Shown: positions 47,289 to 57,904 of the stretch, one piece after another
Position numbering within the stretch: position 1 is the stretch's first letter
Layout of the letters: every line of letters starts with the position of its first letter
NCBI GenBank assembly: GCA_025769875.1
Contig: JAGFNK010000162.1
Span: 41,349 to 105,348 of the forward strand
DNA length: 64,000 nt
Source of the DNA: Russula earlei
Lineage: Eukaryota > Basidiomycota > Agaricomycetes > Russulales > Russulaceae
Direction of reading: 5' to 3'
Made by a program: the position numbers and the translations under genes
The notes under the pieces: generated by a model
What the model was told of the DNA's origin: nothing
Database searches by the model: none
What the model saw: the letters and a program-made list of their open reading frames with translations, nothing else

Positions 47289-47987
47289 AAAAGAAAAGAA
47301 AAGAAAGAAGGGCTGGGATCGTGGTTGTGGACGGAGAGCGAGAGAGAAACGTACCGAGCGGAGGTGGCTCGAGCTCCTCCTGCGCACTCTTTTCGGCGCG
47401 TTCGGCCTCCTCCTGTCGGCGCCTGAGCTCCGCCTGGCGTTCCTCCACCATCCGTCTGCCGGCGTCGCGGATCTGTTCGGCCTCCTGAGCGAACCTCTGC
47501 CTTTTCGTGGCGTCCGCGGACTTGGCCTCCTTGTCCGCTCGCTCCGCAGCCTCGAGCTCCTCGAGCATGGTCTTCCTCTTCTTGTCAAAGTTGGCATAGC
47601 GCTGCTTGCGGGCCTCTTGGATGCGGAGCTTGGCGTCCAGGGCCATCCTCCGCAGAGGGTCCAGCAGGAGCTCATATGCCTGCGTGAGCTCGTGGAAGAG
47701 ACGTGCTGTGTGCGACGAGAGCGCGCAGTGAGATGAGATCGCACGCCGGGTAGGAGGAAGGGGGCGGGAACGTACCTGCATCTTTGAGATGGGGATTCTG
47801 GGCGGGAATGGATACGTGAGTGGTGAGTGTGGTGGGCCGTGAGCGGAATAAGAGACGAGGTGCCCACCCTATCTGGATGAGTCTTGAGCGAGCGTTGCCG
47901 AAATGCCTTTCTGATATCCGCCTCTGTTGCTTCTGAGCCGACGCCGACGACATCATAGGCGTTCTTCTCCTCGCCGTCCTTGTTCAT
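46532..47987 (-). CDS. CWC23: J-domain protein DNAJC17/Cwf23, spliceosome-associated
   Basis: Members of this family join a J-domain to an RNA-recognition motif and act with the spliceosome. The N-terminus MNKDGEEKNAYDVVGV starts the J-domain, with FRQRSLKTHPDR carrying the HPD motif and FHELTQAYELLLDP closing it. A long charged coiled coil follows (ARKQRYANFDKKRK to EEAERAEKSAQEE). After an intron comes the RRM-like part: VRLKYPLAKYPHLTT, DAFGPVDGSSIVLSIKPP and FEIAWMG. The last exon ends with RMRQAERERLEREIREQE. Introns with clear borders lie near 47875-47810, 47770-47705, 47355-47250 and 46770-46685. An in-frame ATG at 48032 would add 15 residues but is less like the family start. One intron ends in a run of 33 T before its CACAG acceptor. 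Confidence 0.88.
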
Positions 47988-48038
47988 TTCATCGCCGTGG
48001 CCGATTACGATTACACACTGAGGGAAAAACAAACAATA

Positions 48039-48082
48039 ACTAATTATTTATTTACACGTACGGTCCGGATTGTCCGTGGGCG
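48039..48082 (-). repeat. short fragment matching the LTR of the 50.8-kb Copia element
   Basis: ACTAATTATTTATTTACACG followed by TACGGTCCGGATTGTCCGT matches the minus strand of that LTR (TAATTATTTACACGTACGG, TCCGGATTGTCCGT) over about 40 bp. The rest of the LTR is absent. It lies 50 bp upstream of the DNAJC17 start codon. Confidence 0.55.
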
Positions 48083-48829
48083 AGCACAAGCGTCTCGCTC
48101 CGAGACCGTGCTCAGCCATAAAACACAACTTCCTCTTTAATTACCGTGCAGCCTGATGCCCAGGAACGAGTCTCTTTCGGGGACGTATTTGTGAAGTGGT
48201 AGAAAACGTTCCGAGGGGAGAAATGCGTATGGAAGACTATCGTAACAGAAGGCCGATCCGATGACAGAACAAACAGCGTCGGAAGTTATAGTAAAAGGGA
48301 CAAAGAGAAATGGGATCCCAAAACAAACAGATCACTGATTCCGATCCAACTGCGAGTCCTCGAAGCGGGGCGATGTTGAAATTTTCAGGTATTTATGGCA
48401 CACGATGGATAGGAGTGGGGTACAAATGGTTGTCTCGTTCTGTTTTTGTTAGCTATCCGGGCTGTACTTTTAAGTAGTAAGTACCAGCTTTGTAATCGTA
48501 AGCACTGTAATCCATGACATCACTCATGGTGGAGCATGGCATCACAGAATCGTACGCTACTGTCACACACGCGTGGAGAAGCACTTTGTAAGCGCATTTT
48601 ACAACAGGCGATGCGATGAATGAGAGGCGAGCGCGTCAGGTGAGCCGGGGCGTGTGCGCGCGTTGAAAGACGGTCTTGGCAGGGTGTGGTGACTAGGTAT
48701 ATATACGATTGAGGGATAATGCGGAAGGGACGCAAGCGAAAGAGAAAGTCGATGAACGCGTCGCTCTGGGCACTGGGCTCTGGGCTGGCGATCGGTCCGA
48801 ATTGCACAGAAAATAAATGATATCAGATG
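48083..48829. other. intergenic, no supported gene
   Basis: Promoter side of the J-protein gene and 3' flank of the minus-strand F-box pseudogene. The open frame at 48520-48807 has no domain. Confidence 0.4.
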
Positions 48830-50306
48830 CTAGTTGGATGGGGAGCATAAAGAACTCATCCATCCTGCGTAGGCCCTATTCCCAACATGGACAACAACAG
48901 GGTGACCAGACAGTTCTCGCGCAGTAACGAATCCTTCAACATATTTCGGAACAGATTCCGATGGCTCGAGGCCCTCCAAGAAAATCTTCTGGAGCGCGGG
49001 TAAAACTTCGGTTACTCTTTCTCCCGCGAGCTCTTCGAGCGCTTGAAAGACATGAGGTGCAGCTTGATGGGTTAGGCGCAGATCCGTCATACCAGTAAAC
49101 GGAGACAGGAGTTCCAGCCATTGAGTGTTTTCCATGTCGTATTTCCAGTGTGATTGAGGAACACTATCGCCCACGATGTCGAGCTGTACCAAAGTAGAGA
49201 AAAAGGGAAAGGATGAGCTGCAGACCTGGGCCAGCGATGCAAACTGCGAGTCCAACTCTCTGCATATGGTTCTTAACGAGAGATCCGGAGGCTGGCAGGA
49301 AATTGTGAATCGAATTGCACGATCGGAAGTGAGCACAGATGCTCTGTCACATGAATTGAACGATCCTACGTGACTGATCAACCGGTGGAGTTGTGGGATG
49401 AAAACGTTGAGGTCCGTGAAGAATGTTATCTGAGAAGAGGAGCCTCGATTTGGGCCACTAAGTCTTCCAAGTACTCGTGAACGCCGAGGAACTCAAGTTG
49501 GGTGAGAGCGGGGAGGACAGAGCGTGTGAGCGGAGGTGGTGGTCGACTTGCCGGATATAGAGAGGATTGGAATCACCAAGGTGAAGGAATTCAAGGCTGG
49601 ACAAGTCCGACAAGGCAGAGACCAAGTCCTGGGGAGAAATGTAACCGAGATCGGGGATATTTAAGGTAAATTGATTGGAGGACAAGAGTAGTTTAGCAAC
49701 TCCTGGAAACGGACAATTCACCAACCAAAGTTCTCGTAGATATGTCAGCTCCGGGAATGGTTTCTGCATCGCTGCTGCCAATCTTTCCCATTCTGATGTT
49801 GGAATGTCCAACAAGTCGATTTGACATATGCGATGGCGATGCTCCGATTCGAGGGCAACAGCTTCGTTTTCCCAGGAGCTCGACAAGTCGGAGCCACAGT
49901 TTATCTCCACAGGTAAGGCTGGCCAGACGTCCAGCATCTCAGATATCGGTCTCTTTCCTGTATACCAAAGACGCGCGTTCAGGCGACGTGGCGATGCAAA
50001 AACGACATGTCGCCATCTTCGACACACATGGACCAGTGTATGCCATTCGTTCGTCCATATTCCCCAGGGGTCCACATAGAAATTGAACATTTCCACTAGG
50101 ACATCACGGGGAGCGTGCTGATTGTCACCGGGTCGATTGTCGTTATAGACACGACACACCCTGGCGATGTTCACAAGGACATGCTTCCAACAAGGGACCA
50201 CCAACCGTTGTCGAGGAGCGGGCGGCGCAAGGCAATAATGACTGGTCGAAGTCAGGGAGTAACGAGATGTGATAACGGATTTGTGAAGATTGCTCACTTC
50301 AGACAT
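48830..50306 (-). pseudogene. F-box-like gene broken by two frameshifts
   Basis: The minus strand encodes a mushroom-type F-box protein: DVLVEMFNFYVDPWG, then HTLVHVCRRWRHVVFASPRR with LWPTGK-like LWYTGKRPISEMLDVWPALP and leucine-rich repeats (LRELWLVNCPFPG, LEFLHLGDSNPLY). Near 49555 the frame jumps: after NPLY the family-like text continues in another frame as PASRPPPPLTRSVLPALTQ and LEFLGVHEYLEDLVAQIEAP, consistent with a 2-bp insertion in TATAT. Near 49428 a second jump (one base lost) leads to ITFFTDLNVFIPQLHRL and onward to the stop at 48830-48832. The start is uncertain (ATG at 50306 or further in). Both lesions could be sequencing errors, but two in one gene make inactivation plausible. 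Confidence 0.7.
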
Positions 50307-50786
50307 GGTCACGGTGACACTCGCTCGAAAGCTCACCCCCGGAGAATGGTGATCGTCTGGATTTATTCACGAGCCACCTACGATGGACAGGAATGGAATA
50401 ACAATAACTGACCAGAGTGATCACATGACCAGGTCATGTGCCCATGCCAAAACCCTCCCAATGGGTGGATTCCCACCTCGCAAGATACATTCGGTGACCA
50501 CGTACGTTGGTGGCAATTGATCCCACAGTATGTGTACCCGGACCACTTAGAATACTTCTGTCTGCACCATATCTCACTCGGACTCTTCGATATCTCTCGA
50601 ACAGTTTCCCTAGCTTCGGTCTACGTATATAAAGGCAAATATCAGTATCTTCTGCGCCTCCATCTTCGTCTGCCCGTTTGACCCACTCGCAAAGCAATCG
50701 CCGTCGCCCTCAAGCCTTCAAGTTGCCCGCTTTCGCCCCTTCTCGTGTTCCCGTCTCCTGCTTCTGCGCCGTGCCGCTCTCCTCTA
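50307..50786. other. intergenic with a TATATAAAG box, left flank of the second Copia element
   Basis: Contains TATATAAAG near 50625 and a CT-rich stretch towards 50780. Open frames on both strands (50434-50697 minus, 50436-50681 plus) lack domains. The CT-rich block continues beyond the Copia element at 55250 as CCCCCTCTCTCTTGG, so the insertion split one CT-rich region. Confidence 0.45.
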
Positions 50787-51036
50787 TGTTGGACGTGCAG
50801 CCGCTAAGTGCCGCGCGAACGGACAATCCGGACCGTACGTGTAAATAATTAGAATAATTTAGTTATCGCGTTCGTTTCCTCAGTCTTTTACACACAAGAC
50901 TGAGGTCAGTACTACACATTCCTTTACACTCCTTTAAAGCTAATACTGTACATAGCTATCATCCCTATAGGTTAGATAACTAACCAATATAGTCTTTTAC
51001 ACACAAGACTGAGCTATCATCCCTATAGCTCCAACA
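50787..51036 (+). repeat. 5' LTR of the 50.8-kb Copia element
   Basis: 250 bp, TG...CA ends, two G/A differences from the 3' LTR. Confidence 0.95.
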
Positions 51037-51049
51037 GATTATGAGACCT
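51037..51049 (+). promoter_or_regulatory. primer-binding site complementary to the elongator tRNA-Met anticodon arm
   Basis: GATTATGAGACCT begins at the LTR end. Its complement AGGTCTCATAATC contains the CAU anticodon and flanking bases of eukaryotic elongator tRNA-Met (GUCUCAUAAUC in yeast, from memory). This again indicates priming by a tRNA half rather than by the tRNA 3' end. Confidence 0.65.
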
Positions 51050-51105
51050 GGTCATCCCTGACATCACGAACTCCCACCAGCTTCCAAATCGCGTAACGAA
51101 ACACC

Positions 51106-53076
51106 ATGAGCGCCCCCACAGCAACCGCAAACGTTGCGCCCTCGAGAGGCAGCCACGCTCCCACCGTAGGAGCCGCGGGAAAAACTTACATGGGCGGCCA
51201 ACACGGTTACAACGGACCACTCTTCGAAGGTGGCACAGTCACGTACACACAATGGAAAGCTAATATAGAGGCACTGTTCAAAACAAACGGCCTGATAGAA
51301 ATCATAAATGGGACATACTCAAAACCGGACCCCAGCAATGACCCGAGCGGCTTCGCCGACTGGGAGCAGAAAGATCGCGAAGCGCACGCCCACATTTTAC
51401 TCACGTTAAAAGGGCACGCTCTCGACACTGCCCTAGGCATTGCTGGAGCCAAAAACACTTGGGACACACTCGAAAAGCACTTTGCCGGGAAGGGCGAGCA
51501 ACACGTCGCACACCTACTGACGGATCTATACTGGGCTACATTCACCGAAATGGAACCCATGGCTCCCCAGATATTACGACAGCTACACGCCGCCCGAACC
51601 CTCGAGAAATTTGGTTACCCAATAGACGAGAAAGTCCTCATCTGGATGCTAATTCTCACGCTACCGGAAAAGATGGCCAAACTCAAGGCCACTCTTCACT
51701 CGACGCTGCCCAGCCATCTAACAGCCGAGCATGTCACGGACCGCATCCTCCACGAGGAGCGTTGGATCCAATTGACCAATGACACGGCCACACCTCACCA
51801 TGCAAAGGCGGCCCAAATGGGAAAGGACCGGGAGGCGCAGAACGAGAAACGCACACCGAAGTGCACTCACTGCAGACGCAGGGGGCACAATACACACAAA
51901 TGCTGGAAAATTCATGGAAAACCAGAGGACAAAGCAGCAGCAGCTAGGACTGGCACGATCGCGCACAACACAGCGACGCCCACGCCCGCTATGACTGGCA
52001 CGGGTGCACACAACGCAGCGACGCCCACGCCCGCTATGACTGGCATGGGTGCGCACAACGCAGCGACGCCCATGACCACTGGGACCGGCACAAGCGCACA
52101 CATCGTAGCGACGCCCGCAGCTCAGCTACCAGCCAGCGCTGCCATCGCATACGTCCCCACATCCGATAACAGCATCTCATTACATCTGGCAGTCGAAGAT
52201 GAGCCGATCCGCGCGGCCACGACTCAGGAGCAGCTACGAGCCGCTGATCTCAGAGACAGCTGGCTCCTCGACTCTAGAACCTCGCGCATCATGACATCCC
52301 ATCGTGATTGGTTCATACACCTCACCCCACTCGCATCACCCATTCTAGTTGCCTTAGGCAACAATAGTGCCATAACCGCCACTGGAACCGGGCAAATACG
52401 AGTCCGGATGCACGCAAACGGTACGCGGAGTATTGCATTACTCCGCGACGTCCTGTACGTCCCGGACCTCAAAGGGAACCTCTTATCGGTCTCCCATTTC
52501 GTCCAACGTGGGGTGGCAGTGCAATTCCAGGGAGAGACATGTGGAATATACAACAAGAACCAATTGATATGTGAGGGAACATTACATGAAAGCTTGTACA
52601 TCATGGCCATGCAAACAGCCAAACCCGAGTCAGCGCGCACAGCGACGCTAGACCAATCCCTCGCGGAAGGCAGCCACAAATTTGAAGCTGCCCTTACCGC
52701 ACGCACAATGGCCTCCAAGGCCTCCCTCGACACTTGGCACCAACGCGTCGGACACTCAGCTTCCGACCATGCAACACAAATGCTACAAAAAGAAATGGTC
52801 AAAGGCATAGAAACAAGCAAGACCCTGAAGACACCGGAAACGCGCGCTGACACCGCGTTAGACCGGGACCTCTCAGACACATGTGGGAAACCACCCACTA
52901 GAACACCCCAGTTTTCCGACTGGGCAAAAACAGAACCGCGGGAACATGCCGGCGGGCTGAAGCGCAAATCGGAAGCGCCCCAGTACCTCCAACCGCACAC
53001 CGCACGCGTTGAGCCCACAACCGGCCAATGCTTGAAGACCCTCCGATTAGATGGAGGGGGCGATCACACCGGGTGA
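51106..53076 (+). CDS. Copia Gag with zinc knuckle, degenerate protease and GAG-pre-integrase remnant
   Basis: 656 residues in one open frame. Residues 30-250 match the Gag (UBN2) domain: YNGPLFEGGTVTYTQWKANI, LEKHFAGKGEQHVAHL and FGYPIDEKVLIWMLILTLP. The CCHC knuckle is CTHCRRRGHNTHKC near 51861. A run of three to four Ala/Thr/Pro-rich repeats (TATPTPAMTGTGAHNA) follows. The protease region reads LLDSRTSRIMTSH, where the catalytic DSG triad has become DSR, so it should be inactive. A GAG-pre-integrase segment (LDTWHQRVGHSASDHATQML) ends the recognisable part. Gag itself could still be functional and form particles. Confidence 0.8.
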   Translation: MSAPTATANVAPSRGSHAPTVGAAGKTYMGGQHGYNGPLFEGGTVTYTQWKANIEALFKTNGLIEIINGTYSKPDPSNDPSGFADWEQKDREAHAHILLTLKGHALDTALGIAGAKNTWDTLEKHFAGKGEQHVAHLLTDLYWATFTEMEPMAPQILRQLHAARTLEKFGYPIDEKVLIWMLILTLPEKMAKLKATLHSTLPSHLTAEHVTDRILHEERWIQLTNDTATPHHAKAAQMGKDREAQNEKRTPKCTHCRRRGHNTHKCWKIHGKPEDKAAAARTGTIAHNTATPTPAMTGTGAHNAATPTPAMTGMGAHNAATPMTTGTGTSAHIVATPAAQLPASAAIAYVPTSDNSISLHLAVEDEPIRAATTQEQLRAADLRDSWLLDSRTSRIMTSHRDWFIHLTPLASPILVALGNNSAITATGTGQIRVRMHANGTRSIALLRDVLYVPDLKGNLLSVSHFVQRGVAVQFQGETCGIYNKNQLICEGTLHESLYIMAMQTAKPESARTATLDQSLAEGSHKFEAALTARTMASKASLDTWHQRVGHSASDHATQMLQKEMVKGIETSKTLKTPETRADTALDRDLSDTCGKPPTRTPQFSDWAKTEPREHAGGLKRKSEAPQYLQPHTARVEPTTGQCLKTLRLDGGGDHTG

Positions 53077-53109
53077 GAAGCACAAACATCCCTAGCTGAA
53101 AGGGGATGC

Positions 53110-54990
53110 ATGCATCAAATTAACACCCTGGGTACGCCACAACACATCAAAGTCGCAAAACGTGCGACCCGGACACCTCTTAATAGGGTCCGGGCGACGC
53201 GTACAGACACAAAACCGTCCACGCGTGCCTTGGACGACTTGACGCTCGAAGAGGCATGGAGCGGGGACAACCCCGACCCCTCTCAGCTGCACGTCCTCGG
53301 AACGCGCGCGTCTGCACACGCCCCGGAGAAGAGACCCACCACGCTGACCCGAAGGTCGCTGGTGCACGCGTTCCCGGGCCACACAAAGCACACGCAACAG
53401 GCAGCCAAGCCTGCCCATTGCCCCACCCCTAGCACCATCACACCCCACACCATCATATCCGACGAAGGGGGCCCCATGTTGCGCATCGAACGCATAATCC
53501 TCGAATACGACGGAACAGCCGATAGAGCCAAAAATTGGGAAATGGTAATCAATTTGAGGGGGTGGCAGAACCGGTGGACAATGCGGAACAGCCGCCGCAC
53601 GCGAAGCCGCAAGGCGTCGGAGCAGGCAGGGTCCTGCCCACTCAGCCTGAAACAGGTTGACAACGCAGAGCAGGCGCCGCACGCTGAACCGCAAGGTGTC
53701 CGAGCAGGCAAAGCCCTGCCCGCTCAGCCTGAAACACCACAAAGTCAGCTCACAATTCACAAGGCAGAAGACTCACCTGCGCAATCCACCACGGGACCAC
53801 CAAAGCGCATCACACATGCGCTCACACCCGACCAAGGCGACGAAGTGGAGGAGCCGAATGAAGGAGAAGCGGAAAAGGCATCGCATGCCAAACCGCAAGA
53901 CACACAGCTGCAACGCGATAACAACGCACCTGAGGACCAAGCTTCCTCACAACCTGAAATGCGCCCAAAACGCGCCACTCGCACACCCGTCCATGACAAG
54001 GACGCTCGCCATTCCCCCATCCCGCATGAGCACCAAATGAAACATACCGAGCAGGGAAACGCGGCACACAAAAATGTAGCCATTAACCCCAAGTCCTATG
54101 CTGAGGCGACAACCCATGCAGATTCTACCGAATGGGCAAAGGCGTGCAACAACGAGAAACGCGTGTCCGAAAACACTAGCGTCCTCAAAAGCGTGCTGCG
54201 TCTGCAGAACGGAGACGCAGCGGGGAAGCGAAGAGACCTTCCTAATAAAGAGGGGGTCAAACCACAAAAACCAAAAATGCAAGGCCCGCGTCATCACACA
54301 GGGACTCACCTAAGTCGAGGACAACGACCCCGACGAAATCGTGCCGCCAGAGAACTGGCACTCCCTTGCAACACCCTGGGCCTCGCCACAGAACGAAGTC
54401 GAGAAGTCCATCAGACAGACATCAAGTCCACCTACATAGACGGAGAGCAGATGGACAAGATCTTCATGGAAATGTGCCCAGGGAATAACCACCAATACAT
54501 GCGCAACCGCGCGACCCAGTACACCCGAGGTATGAGCGACCACCACCCGACCTTCCAGCGCGACTCTGGCATCCAGCCGATCTTGGTCGGACACGTTGAC
54601 CCCGACTGGACCAGCAAAGCCCATTCTGGACTTCATCTTCATGTTGACAGGCAGAGCCATAAACTGGAGCCGAAAGAAGCAAACCCCGGTTGCACCCTTG
54701 AGCACCGAGGCAGAGCACACTGCGGGCGCACACGCCGCCGAAGAAGCCGCCAGGCCGAGGAAACCACTCACTGGATTGGGCCAAAAGACCCATCTCCTCA
54801 CAATCCCTCATGTTCATGTCGACAACCAGCCGACCATCGCCATTACCAGGGAACCCCAAGTTCCACGACTGCACCAGAACACACCGAGAAGGGGAAATAT
54901 CTGGTGTATTGACAAAAGGTCCCAGCCGCGAGAAGTACAAACGTCTTCGCGATGGAGATGGGAGGGAACGCGCACCACTCGGGCTGAGGG
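53110..54990 (+). pseudogene. degenerate Copia Pol remnants
   Basis: An open frame at 53110-54912 is mostly low-complexity but contains recognisable Pol pieces in several frames: NPKSYAEATTHADSTEWAKA (just before reverse transcriptase), QTDIKSTYIDGEQMDKIFME (reverse transcriptase), and in another frame at 54596 onward RAINWSRKKQTPVAPLSTEA with VDNQPTIAIT (RNase H). The catalytic HIDD/YVDD region and the integrase core are missing, so large deletions have occurred. A direct repeat of about 80 bp lies at 53570-53650 and 53655-53735. Confidence 0.75.
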
Positions 54991-54994
54991 GGCG

Positions 54995-55244
54995 TGTTGG
55001 ACGTGCAGCCGCTAAGTGCCGCGCGAACAGACAATCCGGACCGTACATGTAAATAATTAGAATAATTTAGTTATCGCGTTCGTTTCCTCAGTCTTTTACA
55101 CACAAGACTGAGGTCAGTACTACACATTCCTTTACACTCCTTTAAAGCTAATACTGTACATAGCTATCATCCCTATAGGTTAGATAACTAACCAATATAG
55201 TCTTTTACACACAAGACTGAGCTATCATCCCTATAGCTCCAACA
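54995..55244 (+). repeat. 3' LTR of the 50.8-kb Copia element
   Basis: 250 bp, two transitions from the 5' LTR. It ends 231 bp before the SmD1 start codon. Confidence 0.95.
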
Positions 55245-55475
55245 CTCTAGTTATCTCCCCCTCTCTCTTGGGTACTGACAGCATCACTAACTCAACTCTA
55301 GCGTACCGAACCGGGTGCCGGGTGTTGTGCTGGGCTGGGTTGTGGTCGTTCGTTGTTGTACGGAAGTCATGTGCCTGATGTCACATGAGGCTTCACTCTT
55401 TCGAGCTCCGCCTTGCTCTAAGTCTAAGAGTGACCACCCTCCGTCACAATCTATCTTTCCAAATCGCTCGAAAAG

Positions 55476-56078
55476 ATGAAGCTTGTTCGGTGAGTAATAT
55501 CGATTGATCACCAACGGGCGTTCAATCCAGCGAGTCCCAAGAGGCAGCCGCAGTTGGGTCCTCGTGCCTCGCGCAGGACGGCCCTGCAAGTCCACAGACG
55601 GCTGACATCCCTTTTCCAGGTTCTTGATGAAATTGAATAACGAGACGGTGACCGTCGAGCTGAAAAACGGATCGGTGGTGCACGGGACGATCACAGGTGC
55701 GTTACGAGGCGCGTTCCATACACGCCTTCCTCACGCCTTCCGTCGATTTTGCCGGGTTTTTGTTTTGTTTTTGTTTTTGTTTTGTTTCCTTCAGGCGTCG
55801 ACATGCAGATGAACACTCATCTAAAAACGGTCAAGATGACGACGCGGAACCACGAGCCCGTCTCCCTCGACACGCTCTCCATCCGCGGCAACAACATCCG
55901 CTACTTTGTCCTCCCCGACTCCCTCCCGCTCGATACGCTCCTCGTGGACGACGCCCCGAAACCGAAGAATCGCAAGAAGGATGACGCTCGCGGTCGGGGA
56001 CGGGCCAGCCGCGGTGCCGATCGCGGCGGTGGCGGACGTGGACGTGGACGCGGTAGAGGGCGGGGACGGGGCTTCTGA
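55476..56078 (+). CDS. SMD1: small nuclear ribonucleoprotein Sm D1
   Basis: A core Sm-ring subunit of U1, U2, U4 and U5 snRNPs. Three exons (55476-55489, 55620-55696, 55795-56078) give 124 residues. The first exon codes only MKLV and two bases of R. The Sm1 motif follows as [20 protein letters not shown] and HGTITG, then [14 protein letters not shown]. Sm2 is [20 protein letters not shown]. The C-terminal tail is a GR-rich run ([13 protein letters not shown]) typical of SmD1, the target of symmetric arginine methylation. Splice sites are strong (CGG/TGAGT-type donor, TTTTCCAG; GTGCGT, TTCCTTCAG). The Copia 3' LTR sits 231 bp upstream, so promoter elements may now be separated from the gene. 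Confidence 0.96.
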
Positions 56079-56317
56079 GCGCCATCGTGCCGAATGCCTC
56101 GAGATGTATACACGTTGTGCTAGTGAGTGTGTTGGCAGGATCTTCTGCGAACTTTGTACGTTACCAATCGTACATTACACTTAAAATGGCTGGTCCTACG
56201 CCGACCGACAATGTATCGTCTCTTGTTGTGTTATCACCGAGCAACTTCCTGTCGGTCATCTCGTACATTCTTGTGTCTAACAGATCCTTCTATGTGGTAA
56301 TAATATTGTCACGTTAT

Positions 56318-57904
56318 CTACCATTTTGTGTTGAGTGTGGCCCAAGCGACAAGTAACCCCATTATACCGACAGCACCCCATGCCCTATATAATCCCACCC
56401 AATGATCTCCTGTCCCATCCATAGGGTTATGCAGAACCTCGACTTGCATGTGCTCATCCTCCGTTATTGAGTCCACTTGGGCGAGAGGCGGAACCAAGGT
56501 GGAGGATGGGAGATGCGGAGGACCTGTGTGCATGACCTCCGCATGAGCGACGCCACCAAAAAAGTCTGTGATAAGGGTCCGCTCTAGCGGTCGGTGGAAC
56601 AGATCGGAGCGAACGCCTGGATGCGAACGAATAATCTCTGGATCGTACTTGTCGAACTGGGTATATATCGTCAGCCGAGAATCCAGAGGGGTAGGCAGCC
56701 CGGGCGTACCAAATCTTTCATGCTCGTGGTGCTGGTCTTGTTGACGCCTTCCAAATATTCCAGAACAAAATGCGTGTAGCTGTCGATGACAGAGACGCCG
56801 ACGTCGTCGTCGTTCTCGTACTGGCAAGAAGCCATCGACTATACCAGGTATCACTCAGAGGCTAAAGACTCACGGAATAAGAATTCTCGCGGATTCGCGA
56901 AGAACCGGTGGCAAGGATGTTGGGCGAGTAGAACTTGGAGTACATGGTATTCGCTTGACAGGTGTCGATCATGAAGAAGATCTCGTTATACCTTTTGCGA
57001 TGCGTTGAAAAGAAAGAAAAACACCCCGTCCGTCAGTCCGTGCGATGAGTGCGCCGAAGGAGAAAAAAATAAAAAATAAAAAATCGCGCTCTACCTCTTC
57101 TTCTGCCACATCTGCTCGAAGGCGTCCGCTATGTCGAATGCGCTGATCTCTTCGCTGTCTTGGAATTTCAGGAACTCGTCGCCGCCGTGACCGGTCATGT
57201 AGACGAAGATGTTCGACCGGTCGTCGGTCAGGAGGCGCTTGGACCGCGGCACGGAGGGCTCTACGCGACCTTGATCGACGCAAGCGGCCGCAAAAAGTTC
57301 GAGTTTTTTTTTTTCTCGTTCATGACCAAGAGCGAGAGAGAGAGAGAGAGTCGAGCGTACCGGTCAACAGTCGAAGGAAGTTCTCCACGGTGACCTCATA
57401 TCCGCGATAGTCGACTTCGATGTTTTCGCCGTAGAGGTCGAGCGCGTGCCCTCGGTTCGCGAACACGCACCCGGGGAAGTGGTTGCGCGAATTGCAGGCC
57501 GCGTCGTCGGCGAGCATAAGGACGATGTTCGAGTCGGGTATGCCGAGGCGTTTCACGGTTCGATACCTGCATTCCCCCGTCTCGTGAGCGCTCTGGTTGC
57601 TCGGGAAGATCCATTCAAGGGACGTACATTCCCAACGCGTTCGCCATATGCTTCCAGAAAGAAGAAGAAGAATGATCAGGCGCAAGATGCGTACAGTGGA
57701 GCAACGATACGTTACTCGGTAATTGAACCAATATCGAGATGCGCAGACGAGCACCGCCCAGTTATTCGTGTGTGAGGACTCAGCGTTCACATTACGGTTG
57801 AAAAGGTCCCGCACGGCGAATTCTTCTACCGTTTCGGCGTCCAAAGCCTCGACAACAAGGAAGAAAGGTAGGACGAAGACGATGAAAGCGGTGGCTAGGC
57901 GCAT
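56318..57904 (-). CDS. GPI8: GPI-anchor transamidase catalytic subunit GPI8/PIG-K
   Basis: A cysteine peptidase of family C13 in the ER membrane that cuts the C-terminal signal of precursors and attaches the GPI anchor. The ATG at 57904 starts a signal peptide ([20 protein letters not shown]). Motifs: [48 protein letters not shown], the catalytic histidine in [16 protein letters not shown] and the catalytic cysteine in [13 protein letters not shown]. Then come [32 protein letters not shown] and a C-terminal membrane segment ([13 protein letters not shown]). At least six introns with clear borders interrupt it. Stop at 56318-56320. An upstream in-frame GTG at 57910 was not taken as the start. 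It lies 101 bp downstream of the HCNGP gene on the same strand. Confidence 0.94.

Larger units (their letters stand above)
50787..55244 (+). mobile_element. Copia retrotransposon, internally decayed and non-autonomous, TSD CTCTA
   Basis: 4458 bp. The two 250-bp LTRs (50787-51036 and 54995-55244) start TGTTGGACGTG and end AGCTCCAACA and differ at two positions (50821/55029 and 50839/55047). CTCTA flanks both sides (50782-50786 and 55245-55249). The LTR contains two copies of the palindrome CTCAGTCTTTTACACACAAG-ACTGAG. Inside are a long Gag frame and scattered, frameshifted remnants of Pol; integrase core and most of reverse transcriptase are gone. A G-rich tract precedes the 3' LTR. The insertion is recent, and it must have been mobilised by proteins from another copy. 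Confidence 0.93.

Noticed and set aside
53110..54912. 600-residue open frame as a novel host gene.
   Set aside because: It lies between the LTRs of the second Copia element and contains Pol fragments in several frames.
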